Assembly: GCA_015067825.1 (NCBI GenBank)
Contig: SVLQ01000013.1
Location: 31,072 to 95,071 of the forward strand
Source of the DNA: Oscillospiraceae bacterium
GTDB lineage: Bacteria > Bacillota > Clostridia > Oscillospirales > QAMX01
Reading direction: 5' to 3'
Length of the DNA stretch: 64,000 nt
Both the position numbers and the translations under genes were made by a program. Each line of letters begins with the position of its first letter. Position 1 is the stretch's first letter. Shown here one piece after another: positions 37,413 to 47,502 of the stretch. The notes under the pieces are model-generated. The model was not told where the DNA came from. It made no database searches and was given only the letters and a program-made list of their open reading frames with translations.

Positions 37413-37547
37413 ATGCTCAGAACTTATCAGCCCAAGAAGCGCCAGAGAAGCAAGGAAGCCGGCTTCCGCAAGAGAATGAGCACGACCAACGGCCGCAAGG
37501 TGCTGGCTCGTCGTCGTGCGAAAGGCCGTGCCAGACTGACGCACTAG
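37413..37547 (+). CDS. rpmH: Ribosomal protein bL34
   Basis: 44 aa, the normal length: begins [20 protein letters not shown] and ends KGRARLTH, all family signatures. GAGGTGAACGAA precedes the ATG. Too short for a 60-residue cut-off. First gene of the rpmH-rnpA-yidD-yidC-jag operon. Confidence 0.98.
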   Translation: MLRTYQPKKRQRSKEAGFRKRMSTTNGRKVLARRRAKGRARLTH

Positions 37548-37667
37548 AATCAACTGCGCCGCTCGTACATAATCCGTTTGGGGCCCGCGGAAGGACCGCG
37601 GGGGTGCCCTCTGTTTTTTGTGTACAAAAATTCGGCGCCCAATGGCCCTGAAAGGGGTGAACGGCGG

Positions 37668-38021
37668 ATGCGGTTTACCGTATCGCTGACTGAAAACAGG
37701 GTATTTCAAAGGTTATACAACAAGGGAAAGCGAGCCGTTTCGCCGTCGCTTGCGCTGTACTACCGGCGCACCGGCAAAAAGACGACGCGGCTCGGTCTGA
37801 CAGTAGGAACAAAGCTCGGCTCCGCTGTGGTGCGCAACCGCATCAAACGGAAGCTGCGTGAGATCTACCGGCTCGAGGAGCCGCAGCTGAAATGCGGCTA
37901 CGACCTCGTCATCGTTGCCCGCACGCGTGCGCGCAGCGCCGATTATCGAACGCTGGAACGAGAGCTGAAGCGGCTGTTTGAAGCAAGCAGTCTGTACGAA
38001 TCCGGCGAAGGCCGCGTATAG
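37668..38021 (+). CDS. rnpA: Ribonuclease P protein component
   Basis: Protein subunit of RNase P, which matures tRNA 5' ends. 117 aa from ATG 37668 (MRFTVSLTENRVFQRLYNKG), with AAAGGGGTGA upstream. The RNR motif is RNRIKRKLREIYR. Follows rpmH by 120 nt and precedes yidD. Confidence 0.96.
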   Translation: MRFTVSLTENRVFQRLYNKGKRAVSPSLALYYRRTGKKTTRLGLTVGTKLGSAVVRNRIKRKLREIYRLEEPQLKCGYDLVIVARTRARSADYRTLERELKRLFEASSLYESGEGRV

Positions 38022-38174
38022 CGGCCGACGTGCGCGGCAGACGGCCTTTTCGGCAGACCGCTTCTTTGTCATATGCGTCTTTGCCCGGCAAAAAAGCAGC
38101 GGAAAATGTTTGTTTTTGAAAAATAATGGCGTTTTCCGCGTGTTTTGTTGCCCGTTTGATGGGAGGTTTGCGGC

Positions 38175-38384
38175 ATGAAGAGATTTTTGCTGGCTATGAT
38201 CCGCTTCTATCGGAAGCACGTTTCGCCCGCCAAAAAACCATGCTGCCGTTTTATTCCCACCTGCTCGGCCTATGCGGTCGAAGCCATCGAAAAATACGGC
38301 GCGTGCAAAGGCGGCTGGCTCGCACTCAAGCGACTGTGCAGATGTCACCCGTTTCATCCGGGGGGATACGACCCGGTGCCTTAA
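38175..38384 (+). CDS. yidD: Membrane protein insertion efficiency factor YidD
   Basis: 69 aa. Signature segments [40 protein letters not shown] and [17 protein letters not shown]. Amphipathic membrane-associated helper of YidC. GGGAGG precedes the ATG; 27 nt before yidC. Confidence 0.97.
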   Translation: MKRFLLAMIRFYRKHVSPAKKPCCRFIPTCSAYAVEAIEKYGACKGGWLALKRLCRCHPFHPGGYDPVP

Positions 38385-38411
38385 GCCCTGCAAAATTTAG
38401 GGAGGAAATGC

Positions 38412-39497
38412 ATGAATATCCCGATCGTAACCGATGTGTTTGCCATGATCATGAAGCTGATCATGGAAGTGATCAGCAACAATTTCGGTATCGCCATTAT
38501 TCTGTTTACGGTCATCACCAAGATCCTGCTCTTTCCGCTGCAGCTCAAATCGAAAAAGGGCATGATCGATCAGCAGCGCATCGCTCCGCAGCTGGCGGCG
38601 CTGGAAAAGAAATACCGCAACAACAAGCAGAAATACTCTGAAGAAGTCCAGAAGCTCTATAAAAAAGAAGGCGTGAGCATGATGGGCGGCTGTTTGCCGA
38701 CCCTCTTGATGCTCGTTGTCATCCTCGGTCTCTACGGCCCGATCTACCGTCCGATCCACTACCTGATGGTCGACAAAAACGCCGATACCGTCGCCGCTCT
38801 CTCCAACCAGCTCTCCGTCGACTACGCCAACGGCGCCTACCTCGGCGATACCGGCGAAGATTCGGCGATCGTCAAGGTCAACAAGCAGATCGAAGCCGGC
38901 CGCGTCGACGAACTGACGCTTTCGCAGGCCTTGAACGGCAACGTCGAACGCGTGCAGGCGCTCATCGGCGCGCCCGAAGGCTATGCCGGTCTCTTTGAAA
39001 TCGATTTCAATTTCTTCGGCCTCAACCTCGGCATCCAGCCGAGCTACAGCCCGTTTAACATCCAGGCGCTGCTGCCGATCATTTCGGCGATCACCGCCTA
39101 CCTAATGAGCATGCTCACGCAGAAGCTCAACGCGGCCTCGGTCAATAACTCCGCTGCTGCGCAGGCAGCCAACACGTCGAAGATGATGCTCTACTTCATG
39201 CCGATCATGTCGCTGGTCATCGGCTTCACGCTGCCGGCCGGTCTGACGCTGTACTGGATCGTCAACAACATCCTTTCGGCCATTCAGGAACCGATCCTGA
39301 TGATAATCGCCAAGAAGAAGTACGGCGGCAATATGCCCGCGGTCGAAGAAAAGGGCAAGAAAAAGGCCAAGCCCGTGATCGAAACGACCGGTGAAGAAGT
39401 TAAGACCGTCGAAGCGGTTGAAACGGTCGAAGAGGAAGCCGAGGAAGAAACGAAAGAATCCGACGACGATTCGATCCTCGACAACGACGACGAATAA
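38412..39497 (+). CDS. yidC: Membrane protein insertase YidC/Oxa1 family
   Basis: Inserts proteins into the cytoplasmic membrane. 361 aa. It has no lipoprotein signal, unlike Bacillus SpoIIIJ. First core segment about 22-42 (FGIAIILFTVITKILLFPLQ; Lys37 is at the position of the groove Arg), a charged hairpin (45-88), segments at about 92-115, 197-232, 258-282 and 284-303. A hydrophilic stretch of about 75 residues (121-195) between the second and third segments is longer than usual. The tail (310-361) is acidic. It is followed by jag. Confidence 0.94.
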   Translation: MNIPIVTDVFAMIMKLIMEVISNNFGIAIILFTVITKILLFPLQLKSKKGMIDQQRIAPQLAALEKKYRNNKQKYSEEVQKLYKKEGVSMMGGCLPTLLMLVVILGLYGPIYRPIHYLMVDKNADTVAALSNQLSVDYANGAYLGDTGEDSAIVKVNKQIEAGRVDELTLSQALNGNVERVQALIGAPEGYAGLFEIDFNFFGLNLGIQPSYSPFNIQALLPIISAITAYLMSMLTQKLNAASVNNSAAAQAANTSKMMLYFMPIMSLVIGFTLPAGLTLYWIVNNILSAIQEPILMIIAKKKYGGNMPAVEEKGKKKAKPVIETTGEEVKTVEAVETVEEEAEEETKESDDDSILDNDDE

Positions 39498-39512
39498 AGA
39501 GGAAGAAAACGA

Positions 39513-40280
39513 ATGAATAAATATATAGACGTGGAGGGCAGCGCGAAGAACATCAACGACGCGCTGGAAAAGGCGGTCGCCGCTGCGCTGGAGAAGCTTG
39601 GCAGATCGCGCGAGGAGATCACCTACGAGCTGATCGACCAGAAAAAAGGCGGTCTGTTCGGACTGGGCGAAAAAACGGCGAAGGTGCGCGTTTTCTACGA
39701 AGAAGGCGCTGCCTACAAAACCGAAGAATTCCTCAAAGGCCTGTTTGAACGCATGAACGTCGCGGCGACGATGCAGATCGCCGAAGAAGACGAACGCATC
39801 AACGTCACGCTCGAAGGCGACGATATGGGCATCATCATCGGCCGCCGCGGCGAAACGCTCGACGCGATCCAGTACATCACCGCCCTGGCGATCAACCGCG
39901 GCGAAGAAAAGTACACCAAGGTCTCGATCAACTCCGAGAACTACCGCGAAAAGCGCGAAGATTACCTGAAGCGCATGGCGGAAAAAACCGCCGAACGCGT
40001 CAAGCGCTACAACCGCAGCATCGCCCTCGAACCGATGGTCTCGCACGACCGCCGCATGATCCACGCCACGATTCAGGAGATCGAAGGCGTGACGACCTTC
40101 TCGACCGGCAGCGAGCCGAACCGCCGTGTTGTCGTTGCCCCCGAAGGCGGCGAAAACAAGGAAGGCGCCCATAAGGGCAACTCCGGCAGCCGTCCGCGCA
40201 ACGGCTACCGTCCGCGCGGCCACCGTGGCGGCCGTTCGCGCTCGGGCGCTCCCAAGAGCGAAAACGGCGAACAGAAATAA
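39513..40280 (+). CDS. jag: RNA-binding protein Jag/KhpB (Jag-N, KH, R3H)
   Basis: 255 aa. Jag-N domain about 1-52 (ITYELIDQKKGGLFGLGEKTAKV), KH domain about 85-140 with MGIIIGRRGETLDAIQYIT, R3H domain about 148-208 (PMVSHDRRMIHATIQEIEG, then EPNRRVVVAP). It ends in a Gly-Arg-rich disordered tail (SRPRNGYRPRGHRGGRSRSG) that is not part of the usual protein. Partner of KhpA in RNA binding and cell-wall control in other Firmicutes. In most relatives mnmE, mnmG and rsmG follow; here a terminator does. Confidence 0.95.
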   Translation: MNKYIDVEGSAKNINDALEKAVAAALEKLGRSREEITYELIDQKKGGLFGLGEKTAKVRVFYEEGAAYKTEEFLKGLFERMNVAATMQIAEEDERINVTLEGDDMGIIIGRRGETLDAIQYITALAINRGEEKYTKVSINSENYREKREDYLKRMAEKTAERVKRYNRSIALEPMVSHDRRMIHATIQEIEGVTTFSTGSEPNRRVVVAPEGGENKEGAHKGNSGSRPRNGYRPRGHRGGRSRSGAPKSENGEQK

Positions 40281-40284
40281 CCGA

Positions 40285-40320
40285 AAAAGGCACGAGATCG
40301 AATTGGTCTCGTGCCTTTTG
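40285..40320 (+). terminator. Intrinsic terminator of the rpmH-jag operon
   Basis: Arms AAAAGGCACGAGATC and GGTCTCGTGCCTTTT around GAATT, directly after the jag stop. Confidence 0.9.
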
Positions 40321-40326
40321 TATGCA

Positions 40327-40360
40327 GAAAAAGAGGAAGCCCTTGCGGCTTCCTCTTTTC
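40327..40360 (-). terminator. Intrinsic terminator of the beta-helix lipoprotein gene
   Basis: Arms AAAAAGAGGAAGCC and GGCTTCCTCTTTT, just beyond the stop of the minus-strand gene at 40362. Confidence 0.85.
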
Positions 40361-40361
40361 G

Positions 40362-42140
40362 TTATTCGGCTATATCGGTCAGCGTGCTGTTTTTGAGGGT
40401 CTTTTCGTCCAAGGTGACGTTTTTGCAAATGTTCAGCACAACCTGGTTGTATCGGTTACTGGTGAATGTGTTTTCGCGGAAGGTCAGGGTATCCACACAA
40501 ATGCCAAACAGCGCGCATTGGTTGCCGCGGATAAAGTTATTTTTCGTAACGGAAATATTTTGATGGATATACGAGGGATAGGTTTTGTTTGGATCGTCGT
40601 GGCTTGTCGTGATCTGGAGGATACCGGGAGCATATTTGCCGCAATTTTCAAAGGTGTTGTTTTGAATGGTAATATTGGCGGCGGGCGACATCTCATACCA
40701 GTATTCCACGTCGGGAGCGAGCAGGATTGCTGCCAACGCGGTATCTTTGAAGGTACAATTCTCGACCAAAACCGTGTCGGTCTGCAGCAAGAAGCCGCGC
40801 GCACGGTTGGAGAGCACGGTCACGTTTTGGATGGTGGCCTGCGGGCGCAGCGCATCGTTGGCGATGATGGCGCCTTCGCAGATTCCCGTGGGCAACGCGT
40901 CAAAGGTGTATTGATTTTCCTCGACTTTGGTGATCTTTGCGCTGCCGAGAAGTGCGAAGGTGGCGGGATCGTAAAAATCAATGGCGTCTCCTGCTTTTGC
41001 CCAAGTCTTGTCAACGGAATACCGCGGGGCGCGGATGGTTGCCGTGGTTCCGTTGATGCTTTCCACCTCGTAGGCCATGTGGTGGATATTGATACAGTCG
41101 TCGCCGGGGCGTTCAAAGTGGCAGGAATCGACGGTAAGCGAGCCCTCCAGCGAGGCGATGTGCAAAATATCGGCGTTGAGGCTGAAGAGAGACTTCTCGT
41201 TCTCGGGCTTGACGGCAATACCCGTCAAGCTCAGGTCTTTGCATCGGCCGCGCACGATGATACCGCCGTTGAGCGAGTTGTACATGGTCAAAGACTGAAA
41301 ACTTACGTCGGTGGAAGCCGACAGGTTGATCACGTAATCGTTGCCGGTTGCCAATCGCAGGCTGACGCGCGTACCTTTTTTCACGCGGTCGACGCCGGCG
41401 GCATCCAAGCCGTCCACGCGCAGGGTGTTGTCCGAGAGCTTTTCCAGCGGGAAGTTGGCGGTGGCGTATTGTTCCAGAGTTTTGTCGGGCACACCTTCCT
41501 CCGTGAAGGTGTTGATTATGGCGGCGTATTCGTCACCGGTAAAATCGGTGGTATCGTCGATCTGCAGCGTCAGGCTGTTGCCCTGTCTTTCGATCACGGT
41601 GCCCGAAAGCGAGGTGGGAACGGCGTATCGGAATGTGAAACCTTCGGCCGTAACGGAATGACAATCCTTGATCACCAATGCGCTCGATGAAGCGGTGTTG
41701 GGGCGCACGTCTTCGGGGATGGCCGCGTCCGTCAGCTCCCCTTGCCGCGCGACCTGATTGGAAACGTGCGTGCGCACGATGGTGACGTTCGTTCCCAAAA
41801 GCGAGATGCTGCGCTTTCCGGTCAGATACATGGGAAAGGCCAGCTCGTATTCGCCCTCGGGAAACAGAACGTCAGAGTGATCCGGCAAAGAGGCCAGCTT
41901 GTCCGCTAAAATCAGCGCGTTCTGCATGCCGTAGCCTTGGCCGGGTGTGATGCCCCAGTCGGTGGCAACGTTGATCTGCGTGCGGAGAGCTTCGGGTTGC
42001 GTGGTCGCAGACGGCGTGGTAACGGGTGCGGCGGTCGTGGGCGAGGTGGTCGTTTCCGGGCCGGCGGGTGCGGATTGGCAGCCGGCCAGCAGAGTTGTGC
42101 ACAGAAGTGTCGAAAAAAGGAACGATTGGAATCGTTTCAT
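40362..42140 (-). CDS. Lipoprotein with right-handed parallel beta-helix (GH110-like possibility)
   Basis: 592 aa exported lipoprotein: signal peptide with lipobox LLAGC (Cys21), then a Thr/Pro-rich spacer (about 25-50) typical of surface anchoring, then an N-terminal VATDWGITPGQGYGMQNAL segment common to pectate-lyase-like folds, and many beta-helix coils (TIQNVTVLSNRARGFLLQ, NITIQNNTFENCG, ISVTKNNFIRGN). The HFERPGDDCINIHHM motif with paired aspartates resembles the active site of alpha-1,3-galactosidases (GH110), but I cannot confirm it. A strong ribosome site (AAAGGAG) and consensus promoter precede it. Confidence 0.8.
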   Translation of the reverse strand: MKRFQSFLFSTLLCTTLLAGCQSAPAGPETTTSPTTAAPVTTPSATTQPEALRTQINVATDWGITPGQGYGMQNALILADKLASLPDHSDVLFPEGEYELAFPMYLTGKRSISLLGTNVTIVRTHVSNQVARQGELTDAAIPEDVRPNTASSSALVIKDCHSVTAEGFTFRYAVPTSLSGTVIERQGNSLTLQIDDTTDFTGDEYAAIINTFTEEGVPDKTLEQYATANFPLEKLSDNTLRVDGLDAAGVDRVKKGTRVSLRLATGNDYVINLSASTDVSFQSLTMYNSLNGGIIVRGRCKDLSLTGIAVKPENEKSLFSLNADILHIASLEGSLTVDSCHFERPGDDCINIHHMAYEVESINGTTATIRAPRYSVDKTWAKAGDAIDFYDPATFALLGSAKITKVEENQYTFDALPTGICEGAIIANDALRPQATIQNVTVLSNRARGFLLQTDTVLVENCTFKDTALAAILLAPDVEYWYEMSPAANITIQNNTFENCGKYAPGILQITTSHDDPNKTYPSYIHQNISVTKNNFIRGNQCALFGICVDTLTFRENTFTSNRYNQVVLNICKNVTLDEKTLKNSTLTDIAE

Positions 42141-42171
42141 GTGGTTTCTCCTTTGAAATTGTCATATATTC

Positions 42172-42200
42172 ATTATACTATACGCTATGTTCGTTGTCAA
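42172..42200 (-). promoter_or_regulatory. Consensus sigma-A promoter of the lipoprotein gene
   Basis: On the minus strand TTGACA at 42195-42200, 17-bp spacer, TATAAT at 42172-42177, about 30 nt before the ATG. A perfect consensus, divergent from the promoter at 42343. Confidence 0.85.
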
Positions 42201-42342
42201 TCAATAGAGGATCCGCCCTGCGCTTTGGAGTGGGGGTTCCTTCATTCAGTCCGCGCGATACGCGCTTGCCGGCAATACGGCAAACGAAGGTGGCAGAAAC
42301 GGGAAGATCTGTTCGAAAAACGAGAAAAGGCGGCCGTTTTCA

Positions 42343-42371
42343 TTGACAAACCCGGTATGCAATGGTATAAT
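42343..42371 (+). promoter_or_regulatory. Consensus sigma-A promoter of the gene at 42423
   Basis: TTGACA at 42343-42348, 17-bp spacer, TATAAT at 42366-42371. The 142 bp between this and the divergent promoter at 42172-42200 contains no gene and no obvious operator. Confidence 0.85.
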
Positions 42372-42422
42372 CGAAGATGGTATCATTTGCCGCTACGGTA
42401 CGGAGATGCAGGGAGGAACACT

Positions 42423-43715
42423 ATGCTCGACCCATCTGTTGTTGATCGTTATCTCACAGAAGACAACTTGGTTTTTATTGAAAATGAGTTTCTCCGCCTC
42501 GGCGCCAATCTGTCGCTGGGCGGCGCGCTGACCTACCTCGCCGAAAAAGGCCGCAAAAACCTCATCAACAGTTGGGACTGGGGCCGGCAGGTGCAGATGT
42601 CCTGCTACAGCGGCCCGGCGCCGTTTCAGCCGGAAGGCACGGAAATGGCCGAATGCTGGAAGTTTATCGGCTGGAATCCGATCCAGTCGGGCGACCACTA
42701 CGGAAACCGTTCCAAAATTCTTGAATACCACGCGGAGGATACGGAGCTCTACGTCAAGTGCATCCCCATGCATTGGCCGCTGGACAACTATCCCGGCGAG
42801 TGCACCTACGAGGTCTGGTATCGGCTGAACGGCCGCAGCGTCGACGTCACCGCCAAAATCAACAATGCCCGCCCGGATCAAACGTTTTATCCCGCGCGCA
42901 ACCAGGAACTGCCGGCGGTCTACACCAACGGCGAGTGGTACAAAGCCGTTTCCTACGTCGGCAAAGAGCCGTTCACGGGCGGCGAGCTGACCGAACTGGT
43001 CGCAAAAGACGACGGCCTCGGCTGGCCGTGGATCTACTTCTGTCCCACGGAAAACTGGTCGGCACTGGTCGACGACGAAAATTACGGCCTTGGGGTCTAT
43101 AACGGCATCGTCAACCACGCGGCGATCGGCTTTGCCGGCGTCGAAAACAAGGGCTGGGGCGGCCCGAAAGACGGCCAGACCGGCTACATCGCACCGATCT
43201 CGACGGAGATCCTCGACCATAATATCGAGTTTTCCTACGATTATTCGCTGATCGTCGGCTCGGTGGACGTCATCCGCCAAACCGTTTATGGAAAGGACAA
43301 AGCGGCCGACCGCCGCCACTACGATTTTTCCAAGGGGCGCGATCACTTTTATTATCAAGACATCACCGACCAAGGCTATCCCACCGGTGGTTGCCTCGCG
43401 TTCGATTTTTCCGCGGGTGCGGAGTGGAAGAGCCCGGCAGTTTTTATCGGCAAGGGCGAAAACAGAGCGCTGAAGCTTGAGCTCGCGTTTGACGGCGAGA
43501 TCACCGGCGAGGTCGTTTGCCAACTCTACGAGGGCATCGACGAAAAGCATTGGCATAAGCTCCGCCCGTTTGCCGTTCCGTTTGCGCTCTCCGCAAGCGG
43601 CGAACGCGCCGCACACCGGATCGATCTGTCCGCCGTGCCCGATGCGATGGTCGGATTTTCGATCCGTTTCGGCTGCGAAGGCCATCTGAAGGCGTATTCG
43701 CTGACGATCGTGTGA
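42423..43715 (+). CDS. Protein of unknown function, probably carbohydrate-related
   Basis: 430 aa from ATG 42423, preceded by CAGGGAGGAACACT; the frame stays open upstream to 41937 without meaning. No signal peptide. Many aromatic residues and beta-strand-like segments: NSWDWGRQVQMSCYSG, CWKFIGWNPIQSGDHYGNR, TCEYVWYRLNGR-like region near 140, and YFCPTENWSALVDDENYGLGVY. The composition recalls cytoplasmic glycoside hydrolases or lyases with galactose-mutarotase-like beta-sandwich folds, but no motif is decisive. Its divergent neighbour is the beta-helix lipoprotein, which supports a joint glycan role. Confidence 0.75.
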   Translation: MLDPSVVDRYLTEDNLVFIENEFLRLGANLSLGGALTYLAEKGRKNLINSWDWGRQVQMSCYSGPAPFQPEGTEMAECWKFIGWNPIQSGDHYGNRSKILEYHAEDTELYVKCIPMHWPLDNYPGECTYEVWYRLNGRSVDVTAKINNARPDQTFYPARNQELPAVYTNGEWYKAVSYVGKEPFTGGELTELVAKDDGLGWPWIYFCPTENWSALVDDENYGLGVYNGIVNHAAIGFAGVENKGWGGPKDGQTGYIAPISTEILDHNIEFSYDYSLIVGSVDVIRQTVYGKDKAADRRHYDFSKGRDHFYYQDITDQGYPTGGCLAFDFSAGAEWKSPAVFIGKGENRALKLELAFDGEITGEVVCQLYEGIDEKHWHKLRPFAVPFALSASGERAAHRIDLSAVPDAMVGFSIRFGCEGHLKAYSLTIV

Positions 43716-43729
43716 TTTTTGCCGCCGGA

Positions 43730-43930
43730 ACCATACGCGCCGCCGTAGGGGCGATTCACGAATCGCCCGAAACGTACCGATTGCCGAAAGGGAAGGTGGT
43801 TCCACCCGCGAAAACGGCGGGAGCAAGCCTCCCCCCGCCCTACGGCTAACGGTAACCATGCGACAATACCAAACGGCCGCCGTAGGGGACGGGTCTCCCG
43901 TCCCGAAACGTTTCCCCTTGCCGCAAGATC
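43730..43930. repeat. Mosaic of short palindromic cassettes
   Basis: GGGCGATTC-AC-GAATCGCCC near 43748, GGCGGGAGCAAGCCTCCCCCCGCC near 43823 and GGGACGGGTCTCCCGTCCC near 43887, with GGTTCCACCCGCG-type linkers. Lies just upstream of hflX. Confidence 0.85.
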
Positions 43931-43969
43931 CGAACACTCCACCCGCAAAGAACGAAACTGGTGATAACT

Positions 43970-45267
<1,298 letters not shown>

Positions 45268-45271
<4 letters not shown>

Positions 45272-45903
45272 GCGATCCCGTCTATGCCACAAGCGGCGAC
45301 GGCCGCGCCGAATTCGTCGAAAAAAAATCGCGCTTCATCGGCACGATGAAGCACGTGGAATCCGAGGTCGAGGCCAAGGCATTCGTGGCCGAGATCTCGG
45401 CCAAACACCGCGATGCGACCCATAACGTCTACGCCTACGTCCTGCGCGAGCAGAACATCATGCGCTTTTCCGACGACGGCGAACCGCAGGGCACGGCCGG
45501 CCGACCGGCACTCGAAGTGCTGACGCGTTCGGGCGTCACCGACTGCGCCGTGGTCGTCACGCGCTATTTCGGCGGCACGCTGCTGGGCGCCAACGGCCTC
45601 GTCCGCGCGTATGCCGCGTCGGCCGCACAAGCCTTGGGCGCGGCCGGCATCTACGATATGCTGCCGCGAGCCCAACTGCTCTGCGCCTTCACCTACGCCG
45701 ATTGGGCGCGGGTCGAACCCGTGATCCGCAAGTACGACGGCGTACAGGTCGGCGAGGTCGAATACGCCGCCGACGTCACCGTGCCGGTTGAACTGTGCCC
45801 GGAGGATATCGACGATCTGAAGGGAACCCTGATGGAGCGCACCGCCGGCAGAGCGATCGTTGAGTACGTCGGCGAAAACCTGTGCGCGGTAAAGAGAAAT
45901 TGA
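45268..45903 (+). CDS. YigZ/IMPACT-family protein
   Basis: 211 aa. Begins after GGGGGTG with MSDPVYATSG and contains the family signature FSDDGEPQGTAGRP and VVVTRYFGGTLLGANGLVRAY. N-terminal domain resembles eukaryotic IMPACT (a translation-stress regulator); the bacterial role is not settled. Overlaps hflX by ATGA, so cotranscribed. Confidence 0.93.
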
Positions 45904-45919
45904 AAATCCTTTTCCTCTT

Positions 45920-46010
45920 AATTTTCCGTTTTCCATTTTCAATTCTCAATTTCAAATCCTTTTCCTCTTAATTTTCCATTTTTCATTTTCAATTTTCCAT
46001 TTTCATCCCT
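45920..46010. repeat. AT-rich repeat, tandem duplication
   Basis: AAATCCTTTTCCTCTTAATT is present twice (about 45905 and 45953), each followed by TTTTCCATTTTCAATT-type sequence. Same family as at 32478. It separates the yigZ-like gene from nat. Confidence 0.75.
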
Positions 46011-46023
46011 TCGGAGGAAAGCT

Positions 46024-46791
46024 ATGTTGACGATCGAACAGATCCGCGCGTATCTTGCGCGCATCGGCGTGGTCGAAGTCGCGTGCGCCGACGATAAAAC
46101 GCTTGCCGCGCTGCAGTATGCCCATCTGCAGACCGTGCCGTACGAAAATCTCGATATTTTGGCGGGTAAGGCGATCTCGCTGGAGCTCGGCGATATTTTT
46201 GAAAAAATCGTCACCCACCACCGCGGCGGCTTCTGCTTCGAGCTGAACCGCCTGTTCGGCGAGCTCTTGCGCGGCCTCGGCTACGAGGTCACCGACTACG
46301 TCGCGCGGTATTGGCGCGGCGAAACGTCGATCCCGCTGCGCCGCCACCAGGTTCTGCGCGTGAAAACGTGCGAAAACCATGAATTTCTCTGCGACGTCGG
46401 CGTCGGCGCGGTGATCCCGCTGTGGCCCGTGCCGTACGTGGTCGGCGAAGTCTGCGACCAAAACGGCATCTGCTACGCCCTGCGCGAAGATCCGACGTTC
46501 GGCAAGGTGCTTACCGAGCTGCATGAGGGGGCTTGGCGCGACGTCTACTCGTTTAACGAGGACGTCCAGCTCCCCTGCGACTTCACCTATCCCTGCTTTT
46601 GGTGCGAGCACGCGCCCGATTCGCCCTTCCGCGCAGGCTACATGCTGGCGATTCGTAAGGGTGCCGACCGCCATACCTTCGACGGCCCGGTCTATAAGAT
46701 CTTCTCCGGCGACGAAGTGATCGCGCGCGAGACCGACGAGGCCGGGCGCAAGGCGATTCTGGCAGAGGTCTTCGGGCTGGCGATCGAGTAA
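46024..46791 (+). CDS. nat: Arylamine N-acetyltransferase
   Basis: Transfers acetyl (or other acyl) groups from CoA to arylamines or hydroxylamines. 255 aa. The catalytic triad is visible: Cys71 in HRGGFCFELN, His108 in RRHQVLRV, Asp124 in LCDVGVGAV. GGAGGAAAGCT precedes the ATG. May acetylate aromatic amine drugs or metabolites in the gut, which is inference from the family. Confidence 0.94.
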   Translation: MLTIEQIRAYLARIGVVEVACADDKTLAALQYAHLQTVPYENLDILAGKAISLELGDIFEKIVTHHRGGFCFELNRLFGELLRGLGYEVTDYVARYWRGETSIPLRRHQVLRVKTCENHEFLCDVGVGAVIPLWPVPYVVGEVCDQNGICYALREDPTFGKVLTELHEGAWRDVYSFNEDVQLPCDFTYPCFWCEHAPDSPFRAGYMLAIRKGADRHTFDGPVYKIFSGDEVIARETDEAGRKAILAEVFGLAIE

Positions 46792-46860
46792 AGGAAAAAA
46801 CGCATATCCCGCGCCACTCGGTCATACCGTTTTGTAGGAAAACGAAACGGAGGGATCGGT

Positions 46861-47268
46861 TTGGGCGGGAGAATGATGATTTCGGCGATGGTTTGCGTCG
46901 CTTTGGCGGCGATGGCCCACGGGCGCGCTGACCGCGGTCGGCTTGCGGCCGACGCGGGTTTTGTTGCGGCGGGCTCGGCGGCAATCGCGCTGTTCGGCGG
47001 GATCTGCGCGGCGAGCTCGGTAGTGTTCTGCGCGGCTGCGGCGGTCTGTACGGCGTGCGGCAGCGCGTGGGGTGTTGTGCTCGCGGTGTTTGCCTCGGCC
47101 CATGGCGCGGCCGCACCGTGGGCGACCTTCTTTGGCGGGCTCGCGGGTCTTGCGCTTGCCCGCGGCGCGGTCTGCCTCATGCGGGAACACGAAACGAAAA
47201 CGGAAAAAATCGTGCGCGCGATCGCAGCCGCCGCGTTTGCGGCGATGGCCGTGTGCACGGCGGGGTAA
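46861..47268 (+). CDS. Small alanine-rich membrane protein, TTG start
   Basis: 135 aa, no family recognised. About four hydrophobic helices very rich in Ala and Gly (AALAAMAHG, GFVAAGSAAIALFGGICAASS, AWGVVLAVFASAHGAA, AIAAAAFAAMAVCTAG). The frame begins with TTG, six bases after a perfect GGAGGG; in-frame ATG codons at residues 5 and 6 would have a poorer position. A short charged segment (MREHETKTEKIV) precedes the last helix. Possibly real but composition-biased; function unknown. Confidence 0.55.
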   Translation: MGGRMMISAMVCVALAAMAHGRADRGRLAADAGFVAAGSAAIALFGGICAASSVVFCAAAAVCTACGSAWGVVLAVFASAHGAAAPWATFFGGLAGLALARGAVCLMREHETKTEKIVRAIAAAAFAAMAVCTAG

Positions 47269-47274
47269 AGAGCG

Positions 47275-47470
47275 TATCTCTTGCCGCAAGGTAAGGGCCT
47301 CCACCCGCGACAGACAATCCCTCAGGCGCTCCGCGCCAGCTCCCTTTACACAAGGGAGCCTTGGAATCAGTCGTACCCAGCGGCGCGAGGCGAGGTTGTT
47401 ACACCACACGTCAAACAACCGTCGTAGGGGCGATTCACGAATCGCCCGCACGTACCGTGGGCTGTCTCCC
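47275..47470. repeat. Mosaic with one inverted two-stem element and a palindromic cassette
   Basis: Two-stem element at about 47318-47372, inverted relative to that at 27066: AATCCCTCAG, GCGCTCCGCGCC, then AGCTCCCTTTACACAAGGGAGC. GGGCGATTC-AC-GAATCGCCC near 47430. It lies just before rnmV. Confidence 0.85.
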
Positions 47471-47502
47471 CCACTCAAATTCTGCAACGCTCCGGAGGAA
47501 CC

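Noticed and set aside
46861..47268. Dismissing the alanine-rich ORF as noise
   Set aside because: It was kept at low confidence because GGAGGG lies six bases before the TTG and the hydrophobic pattern is regular.
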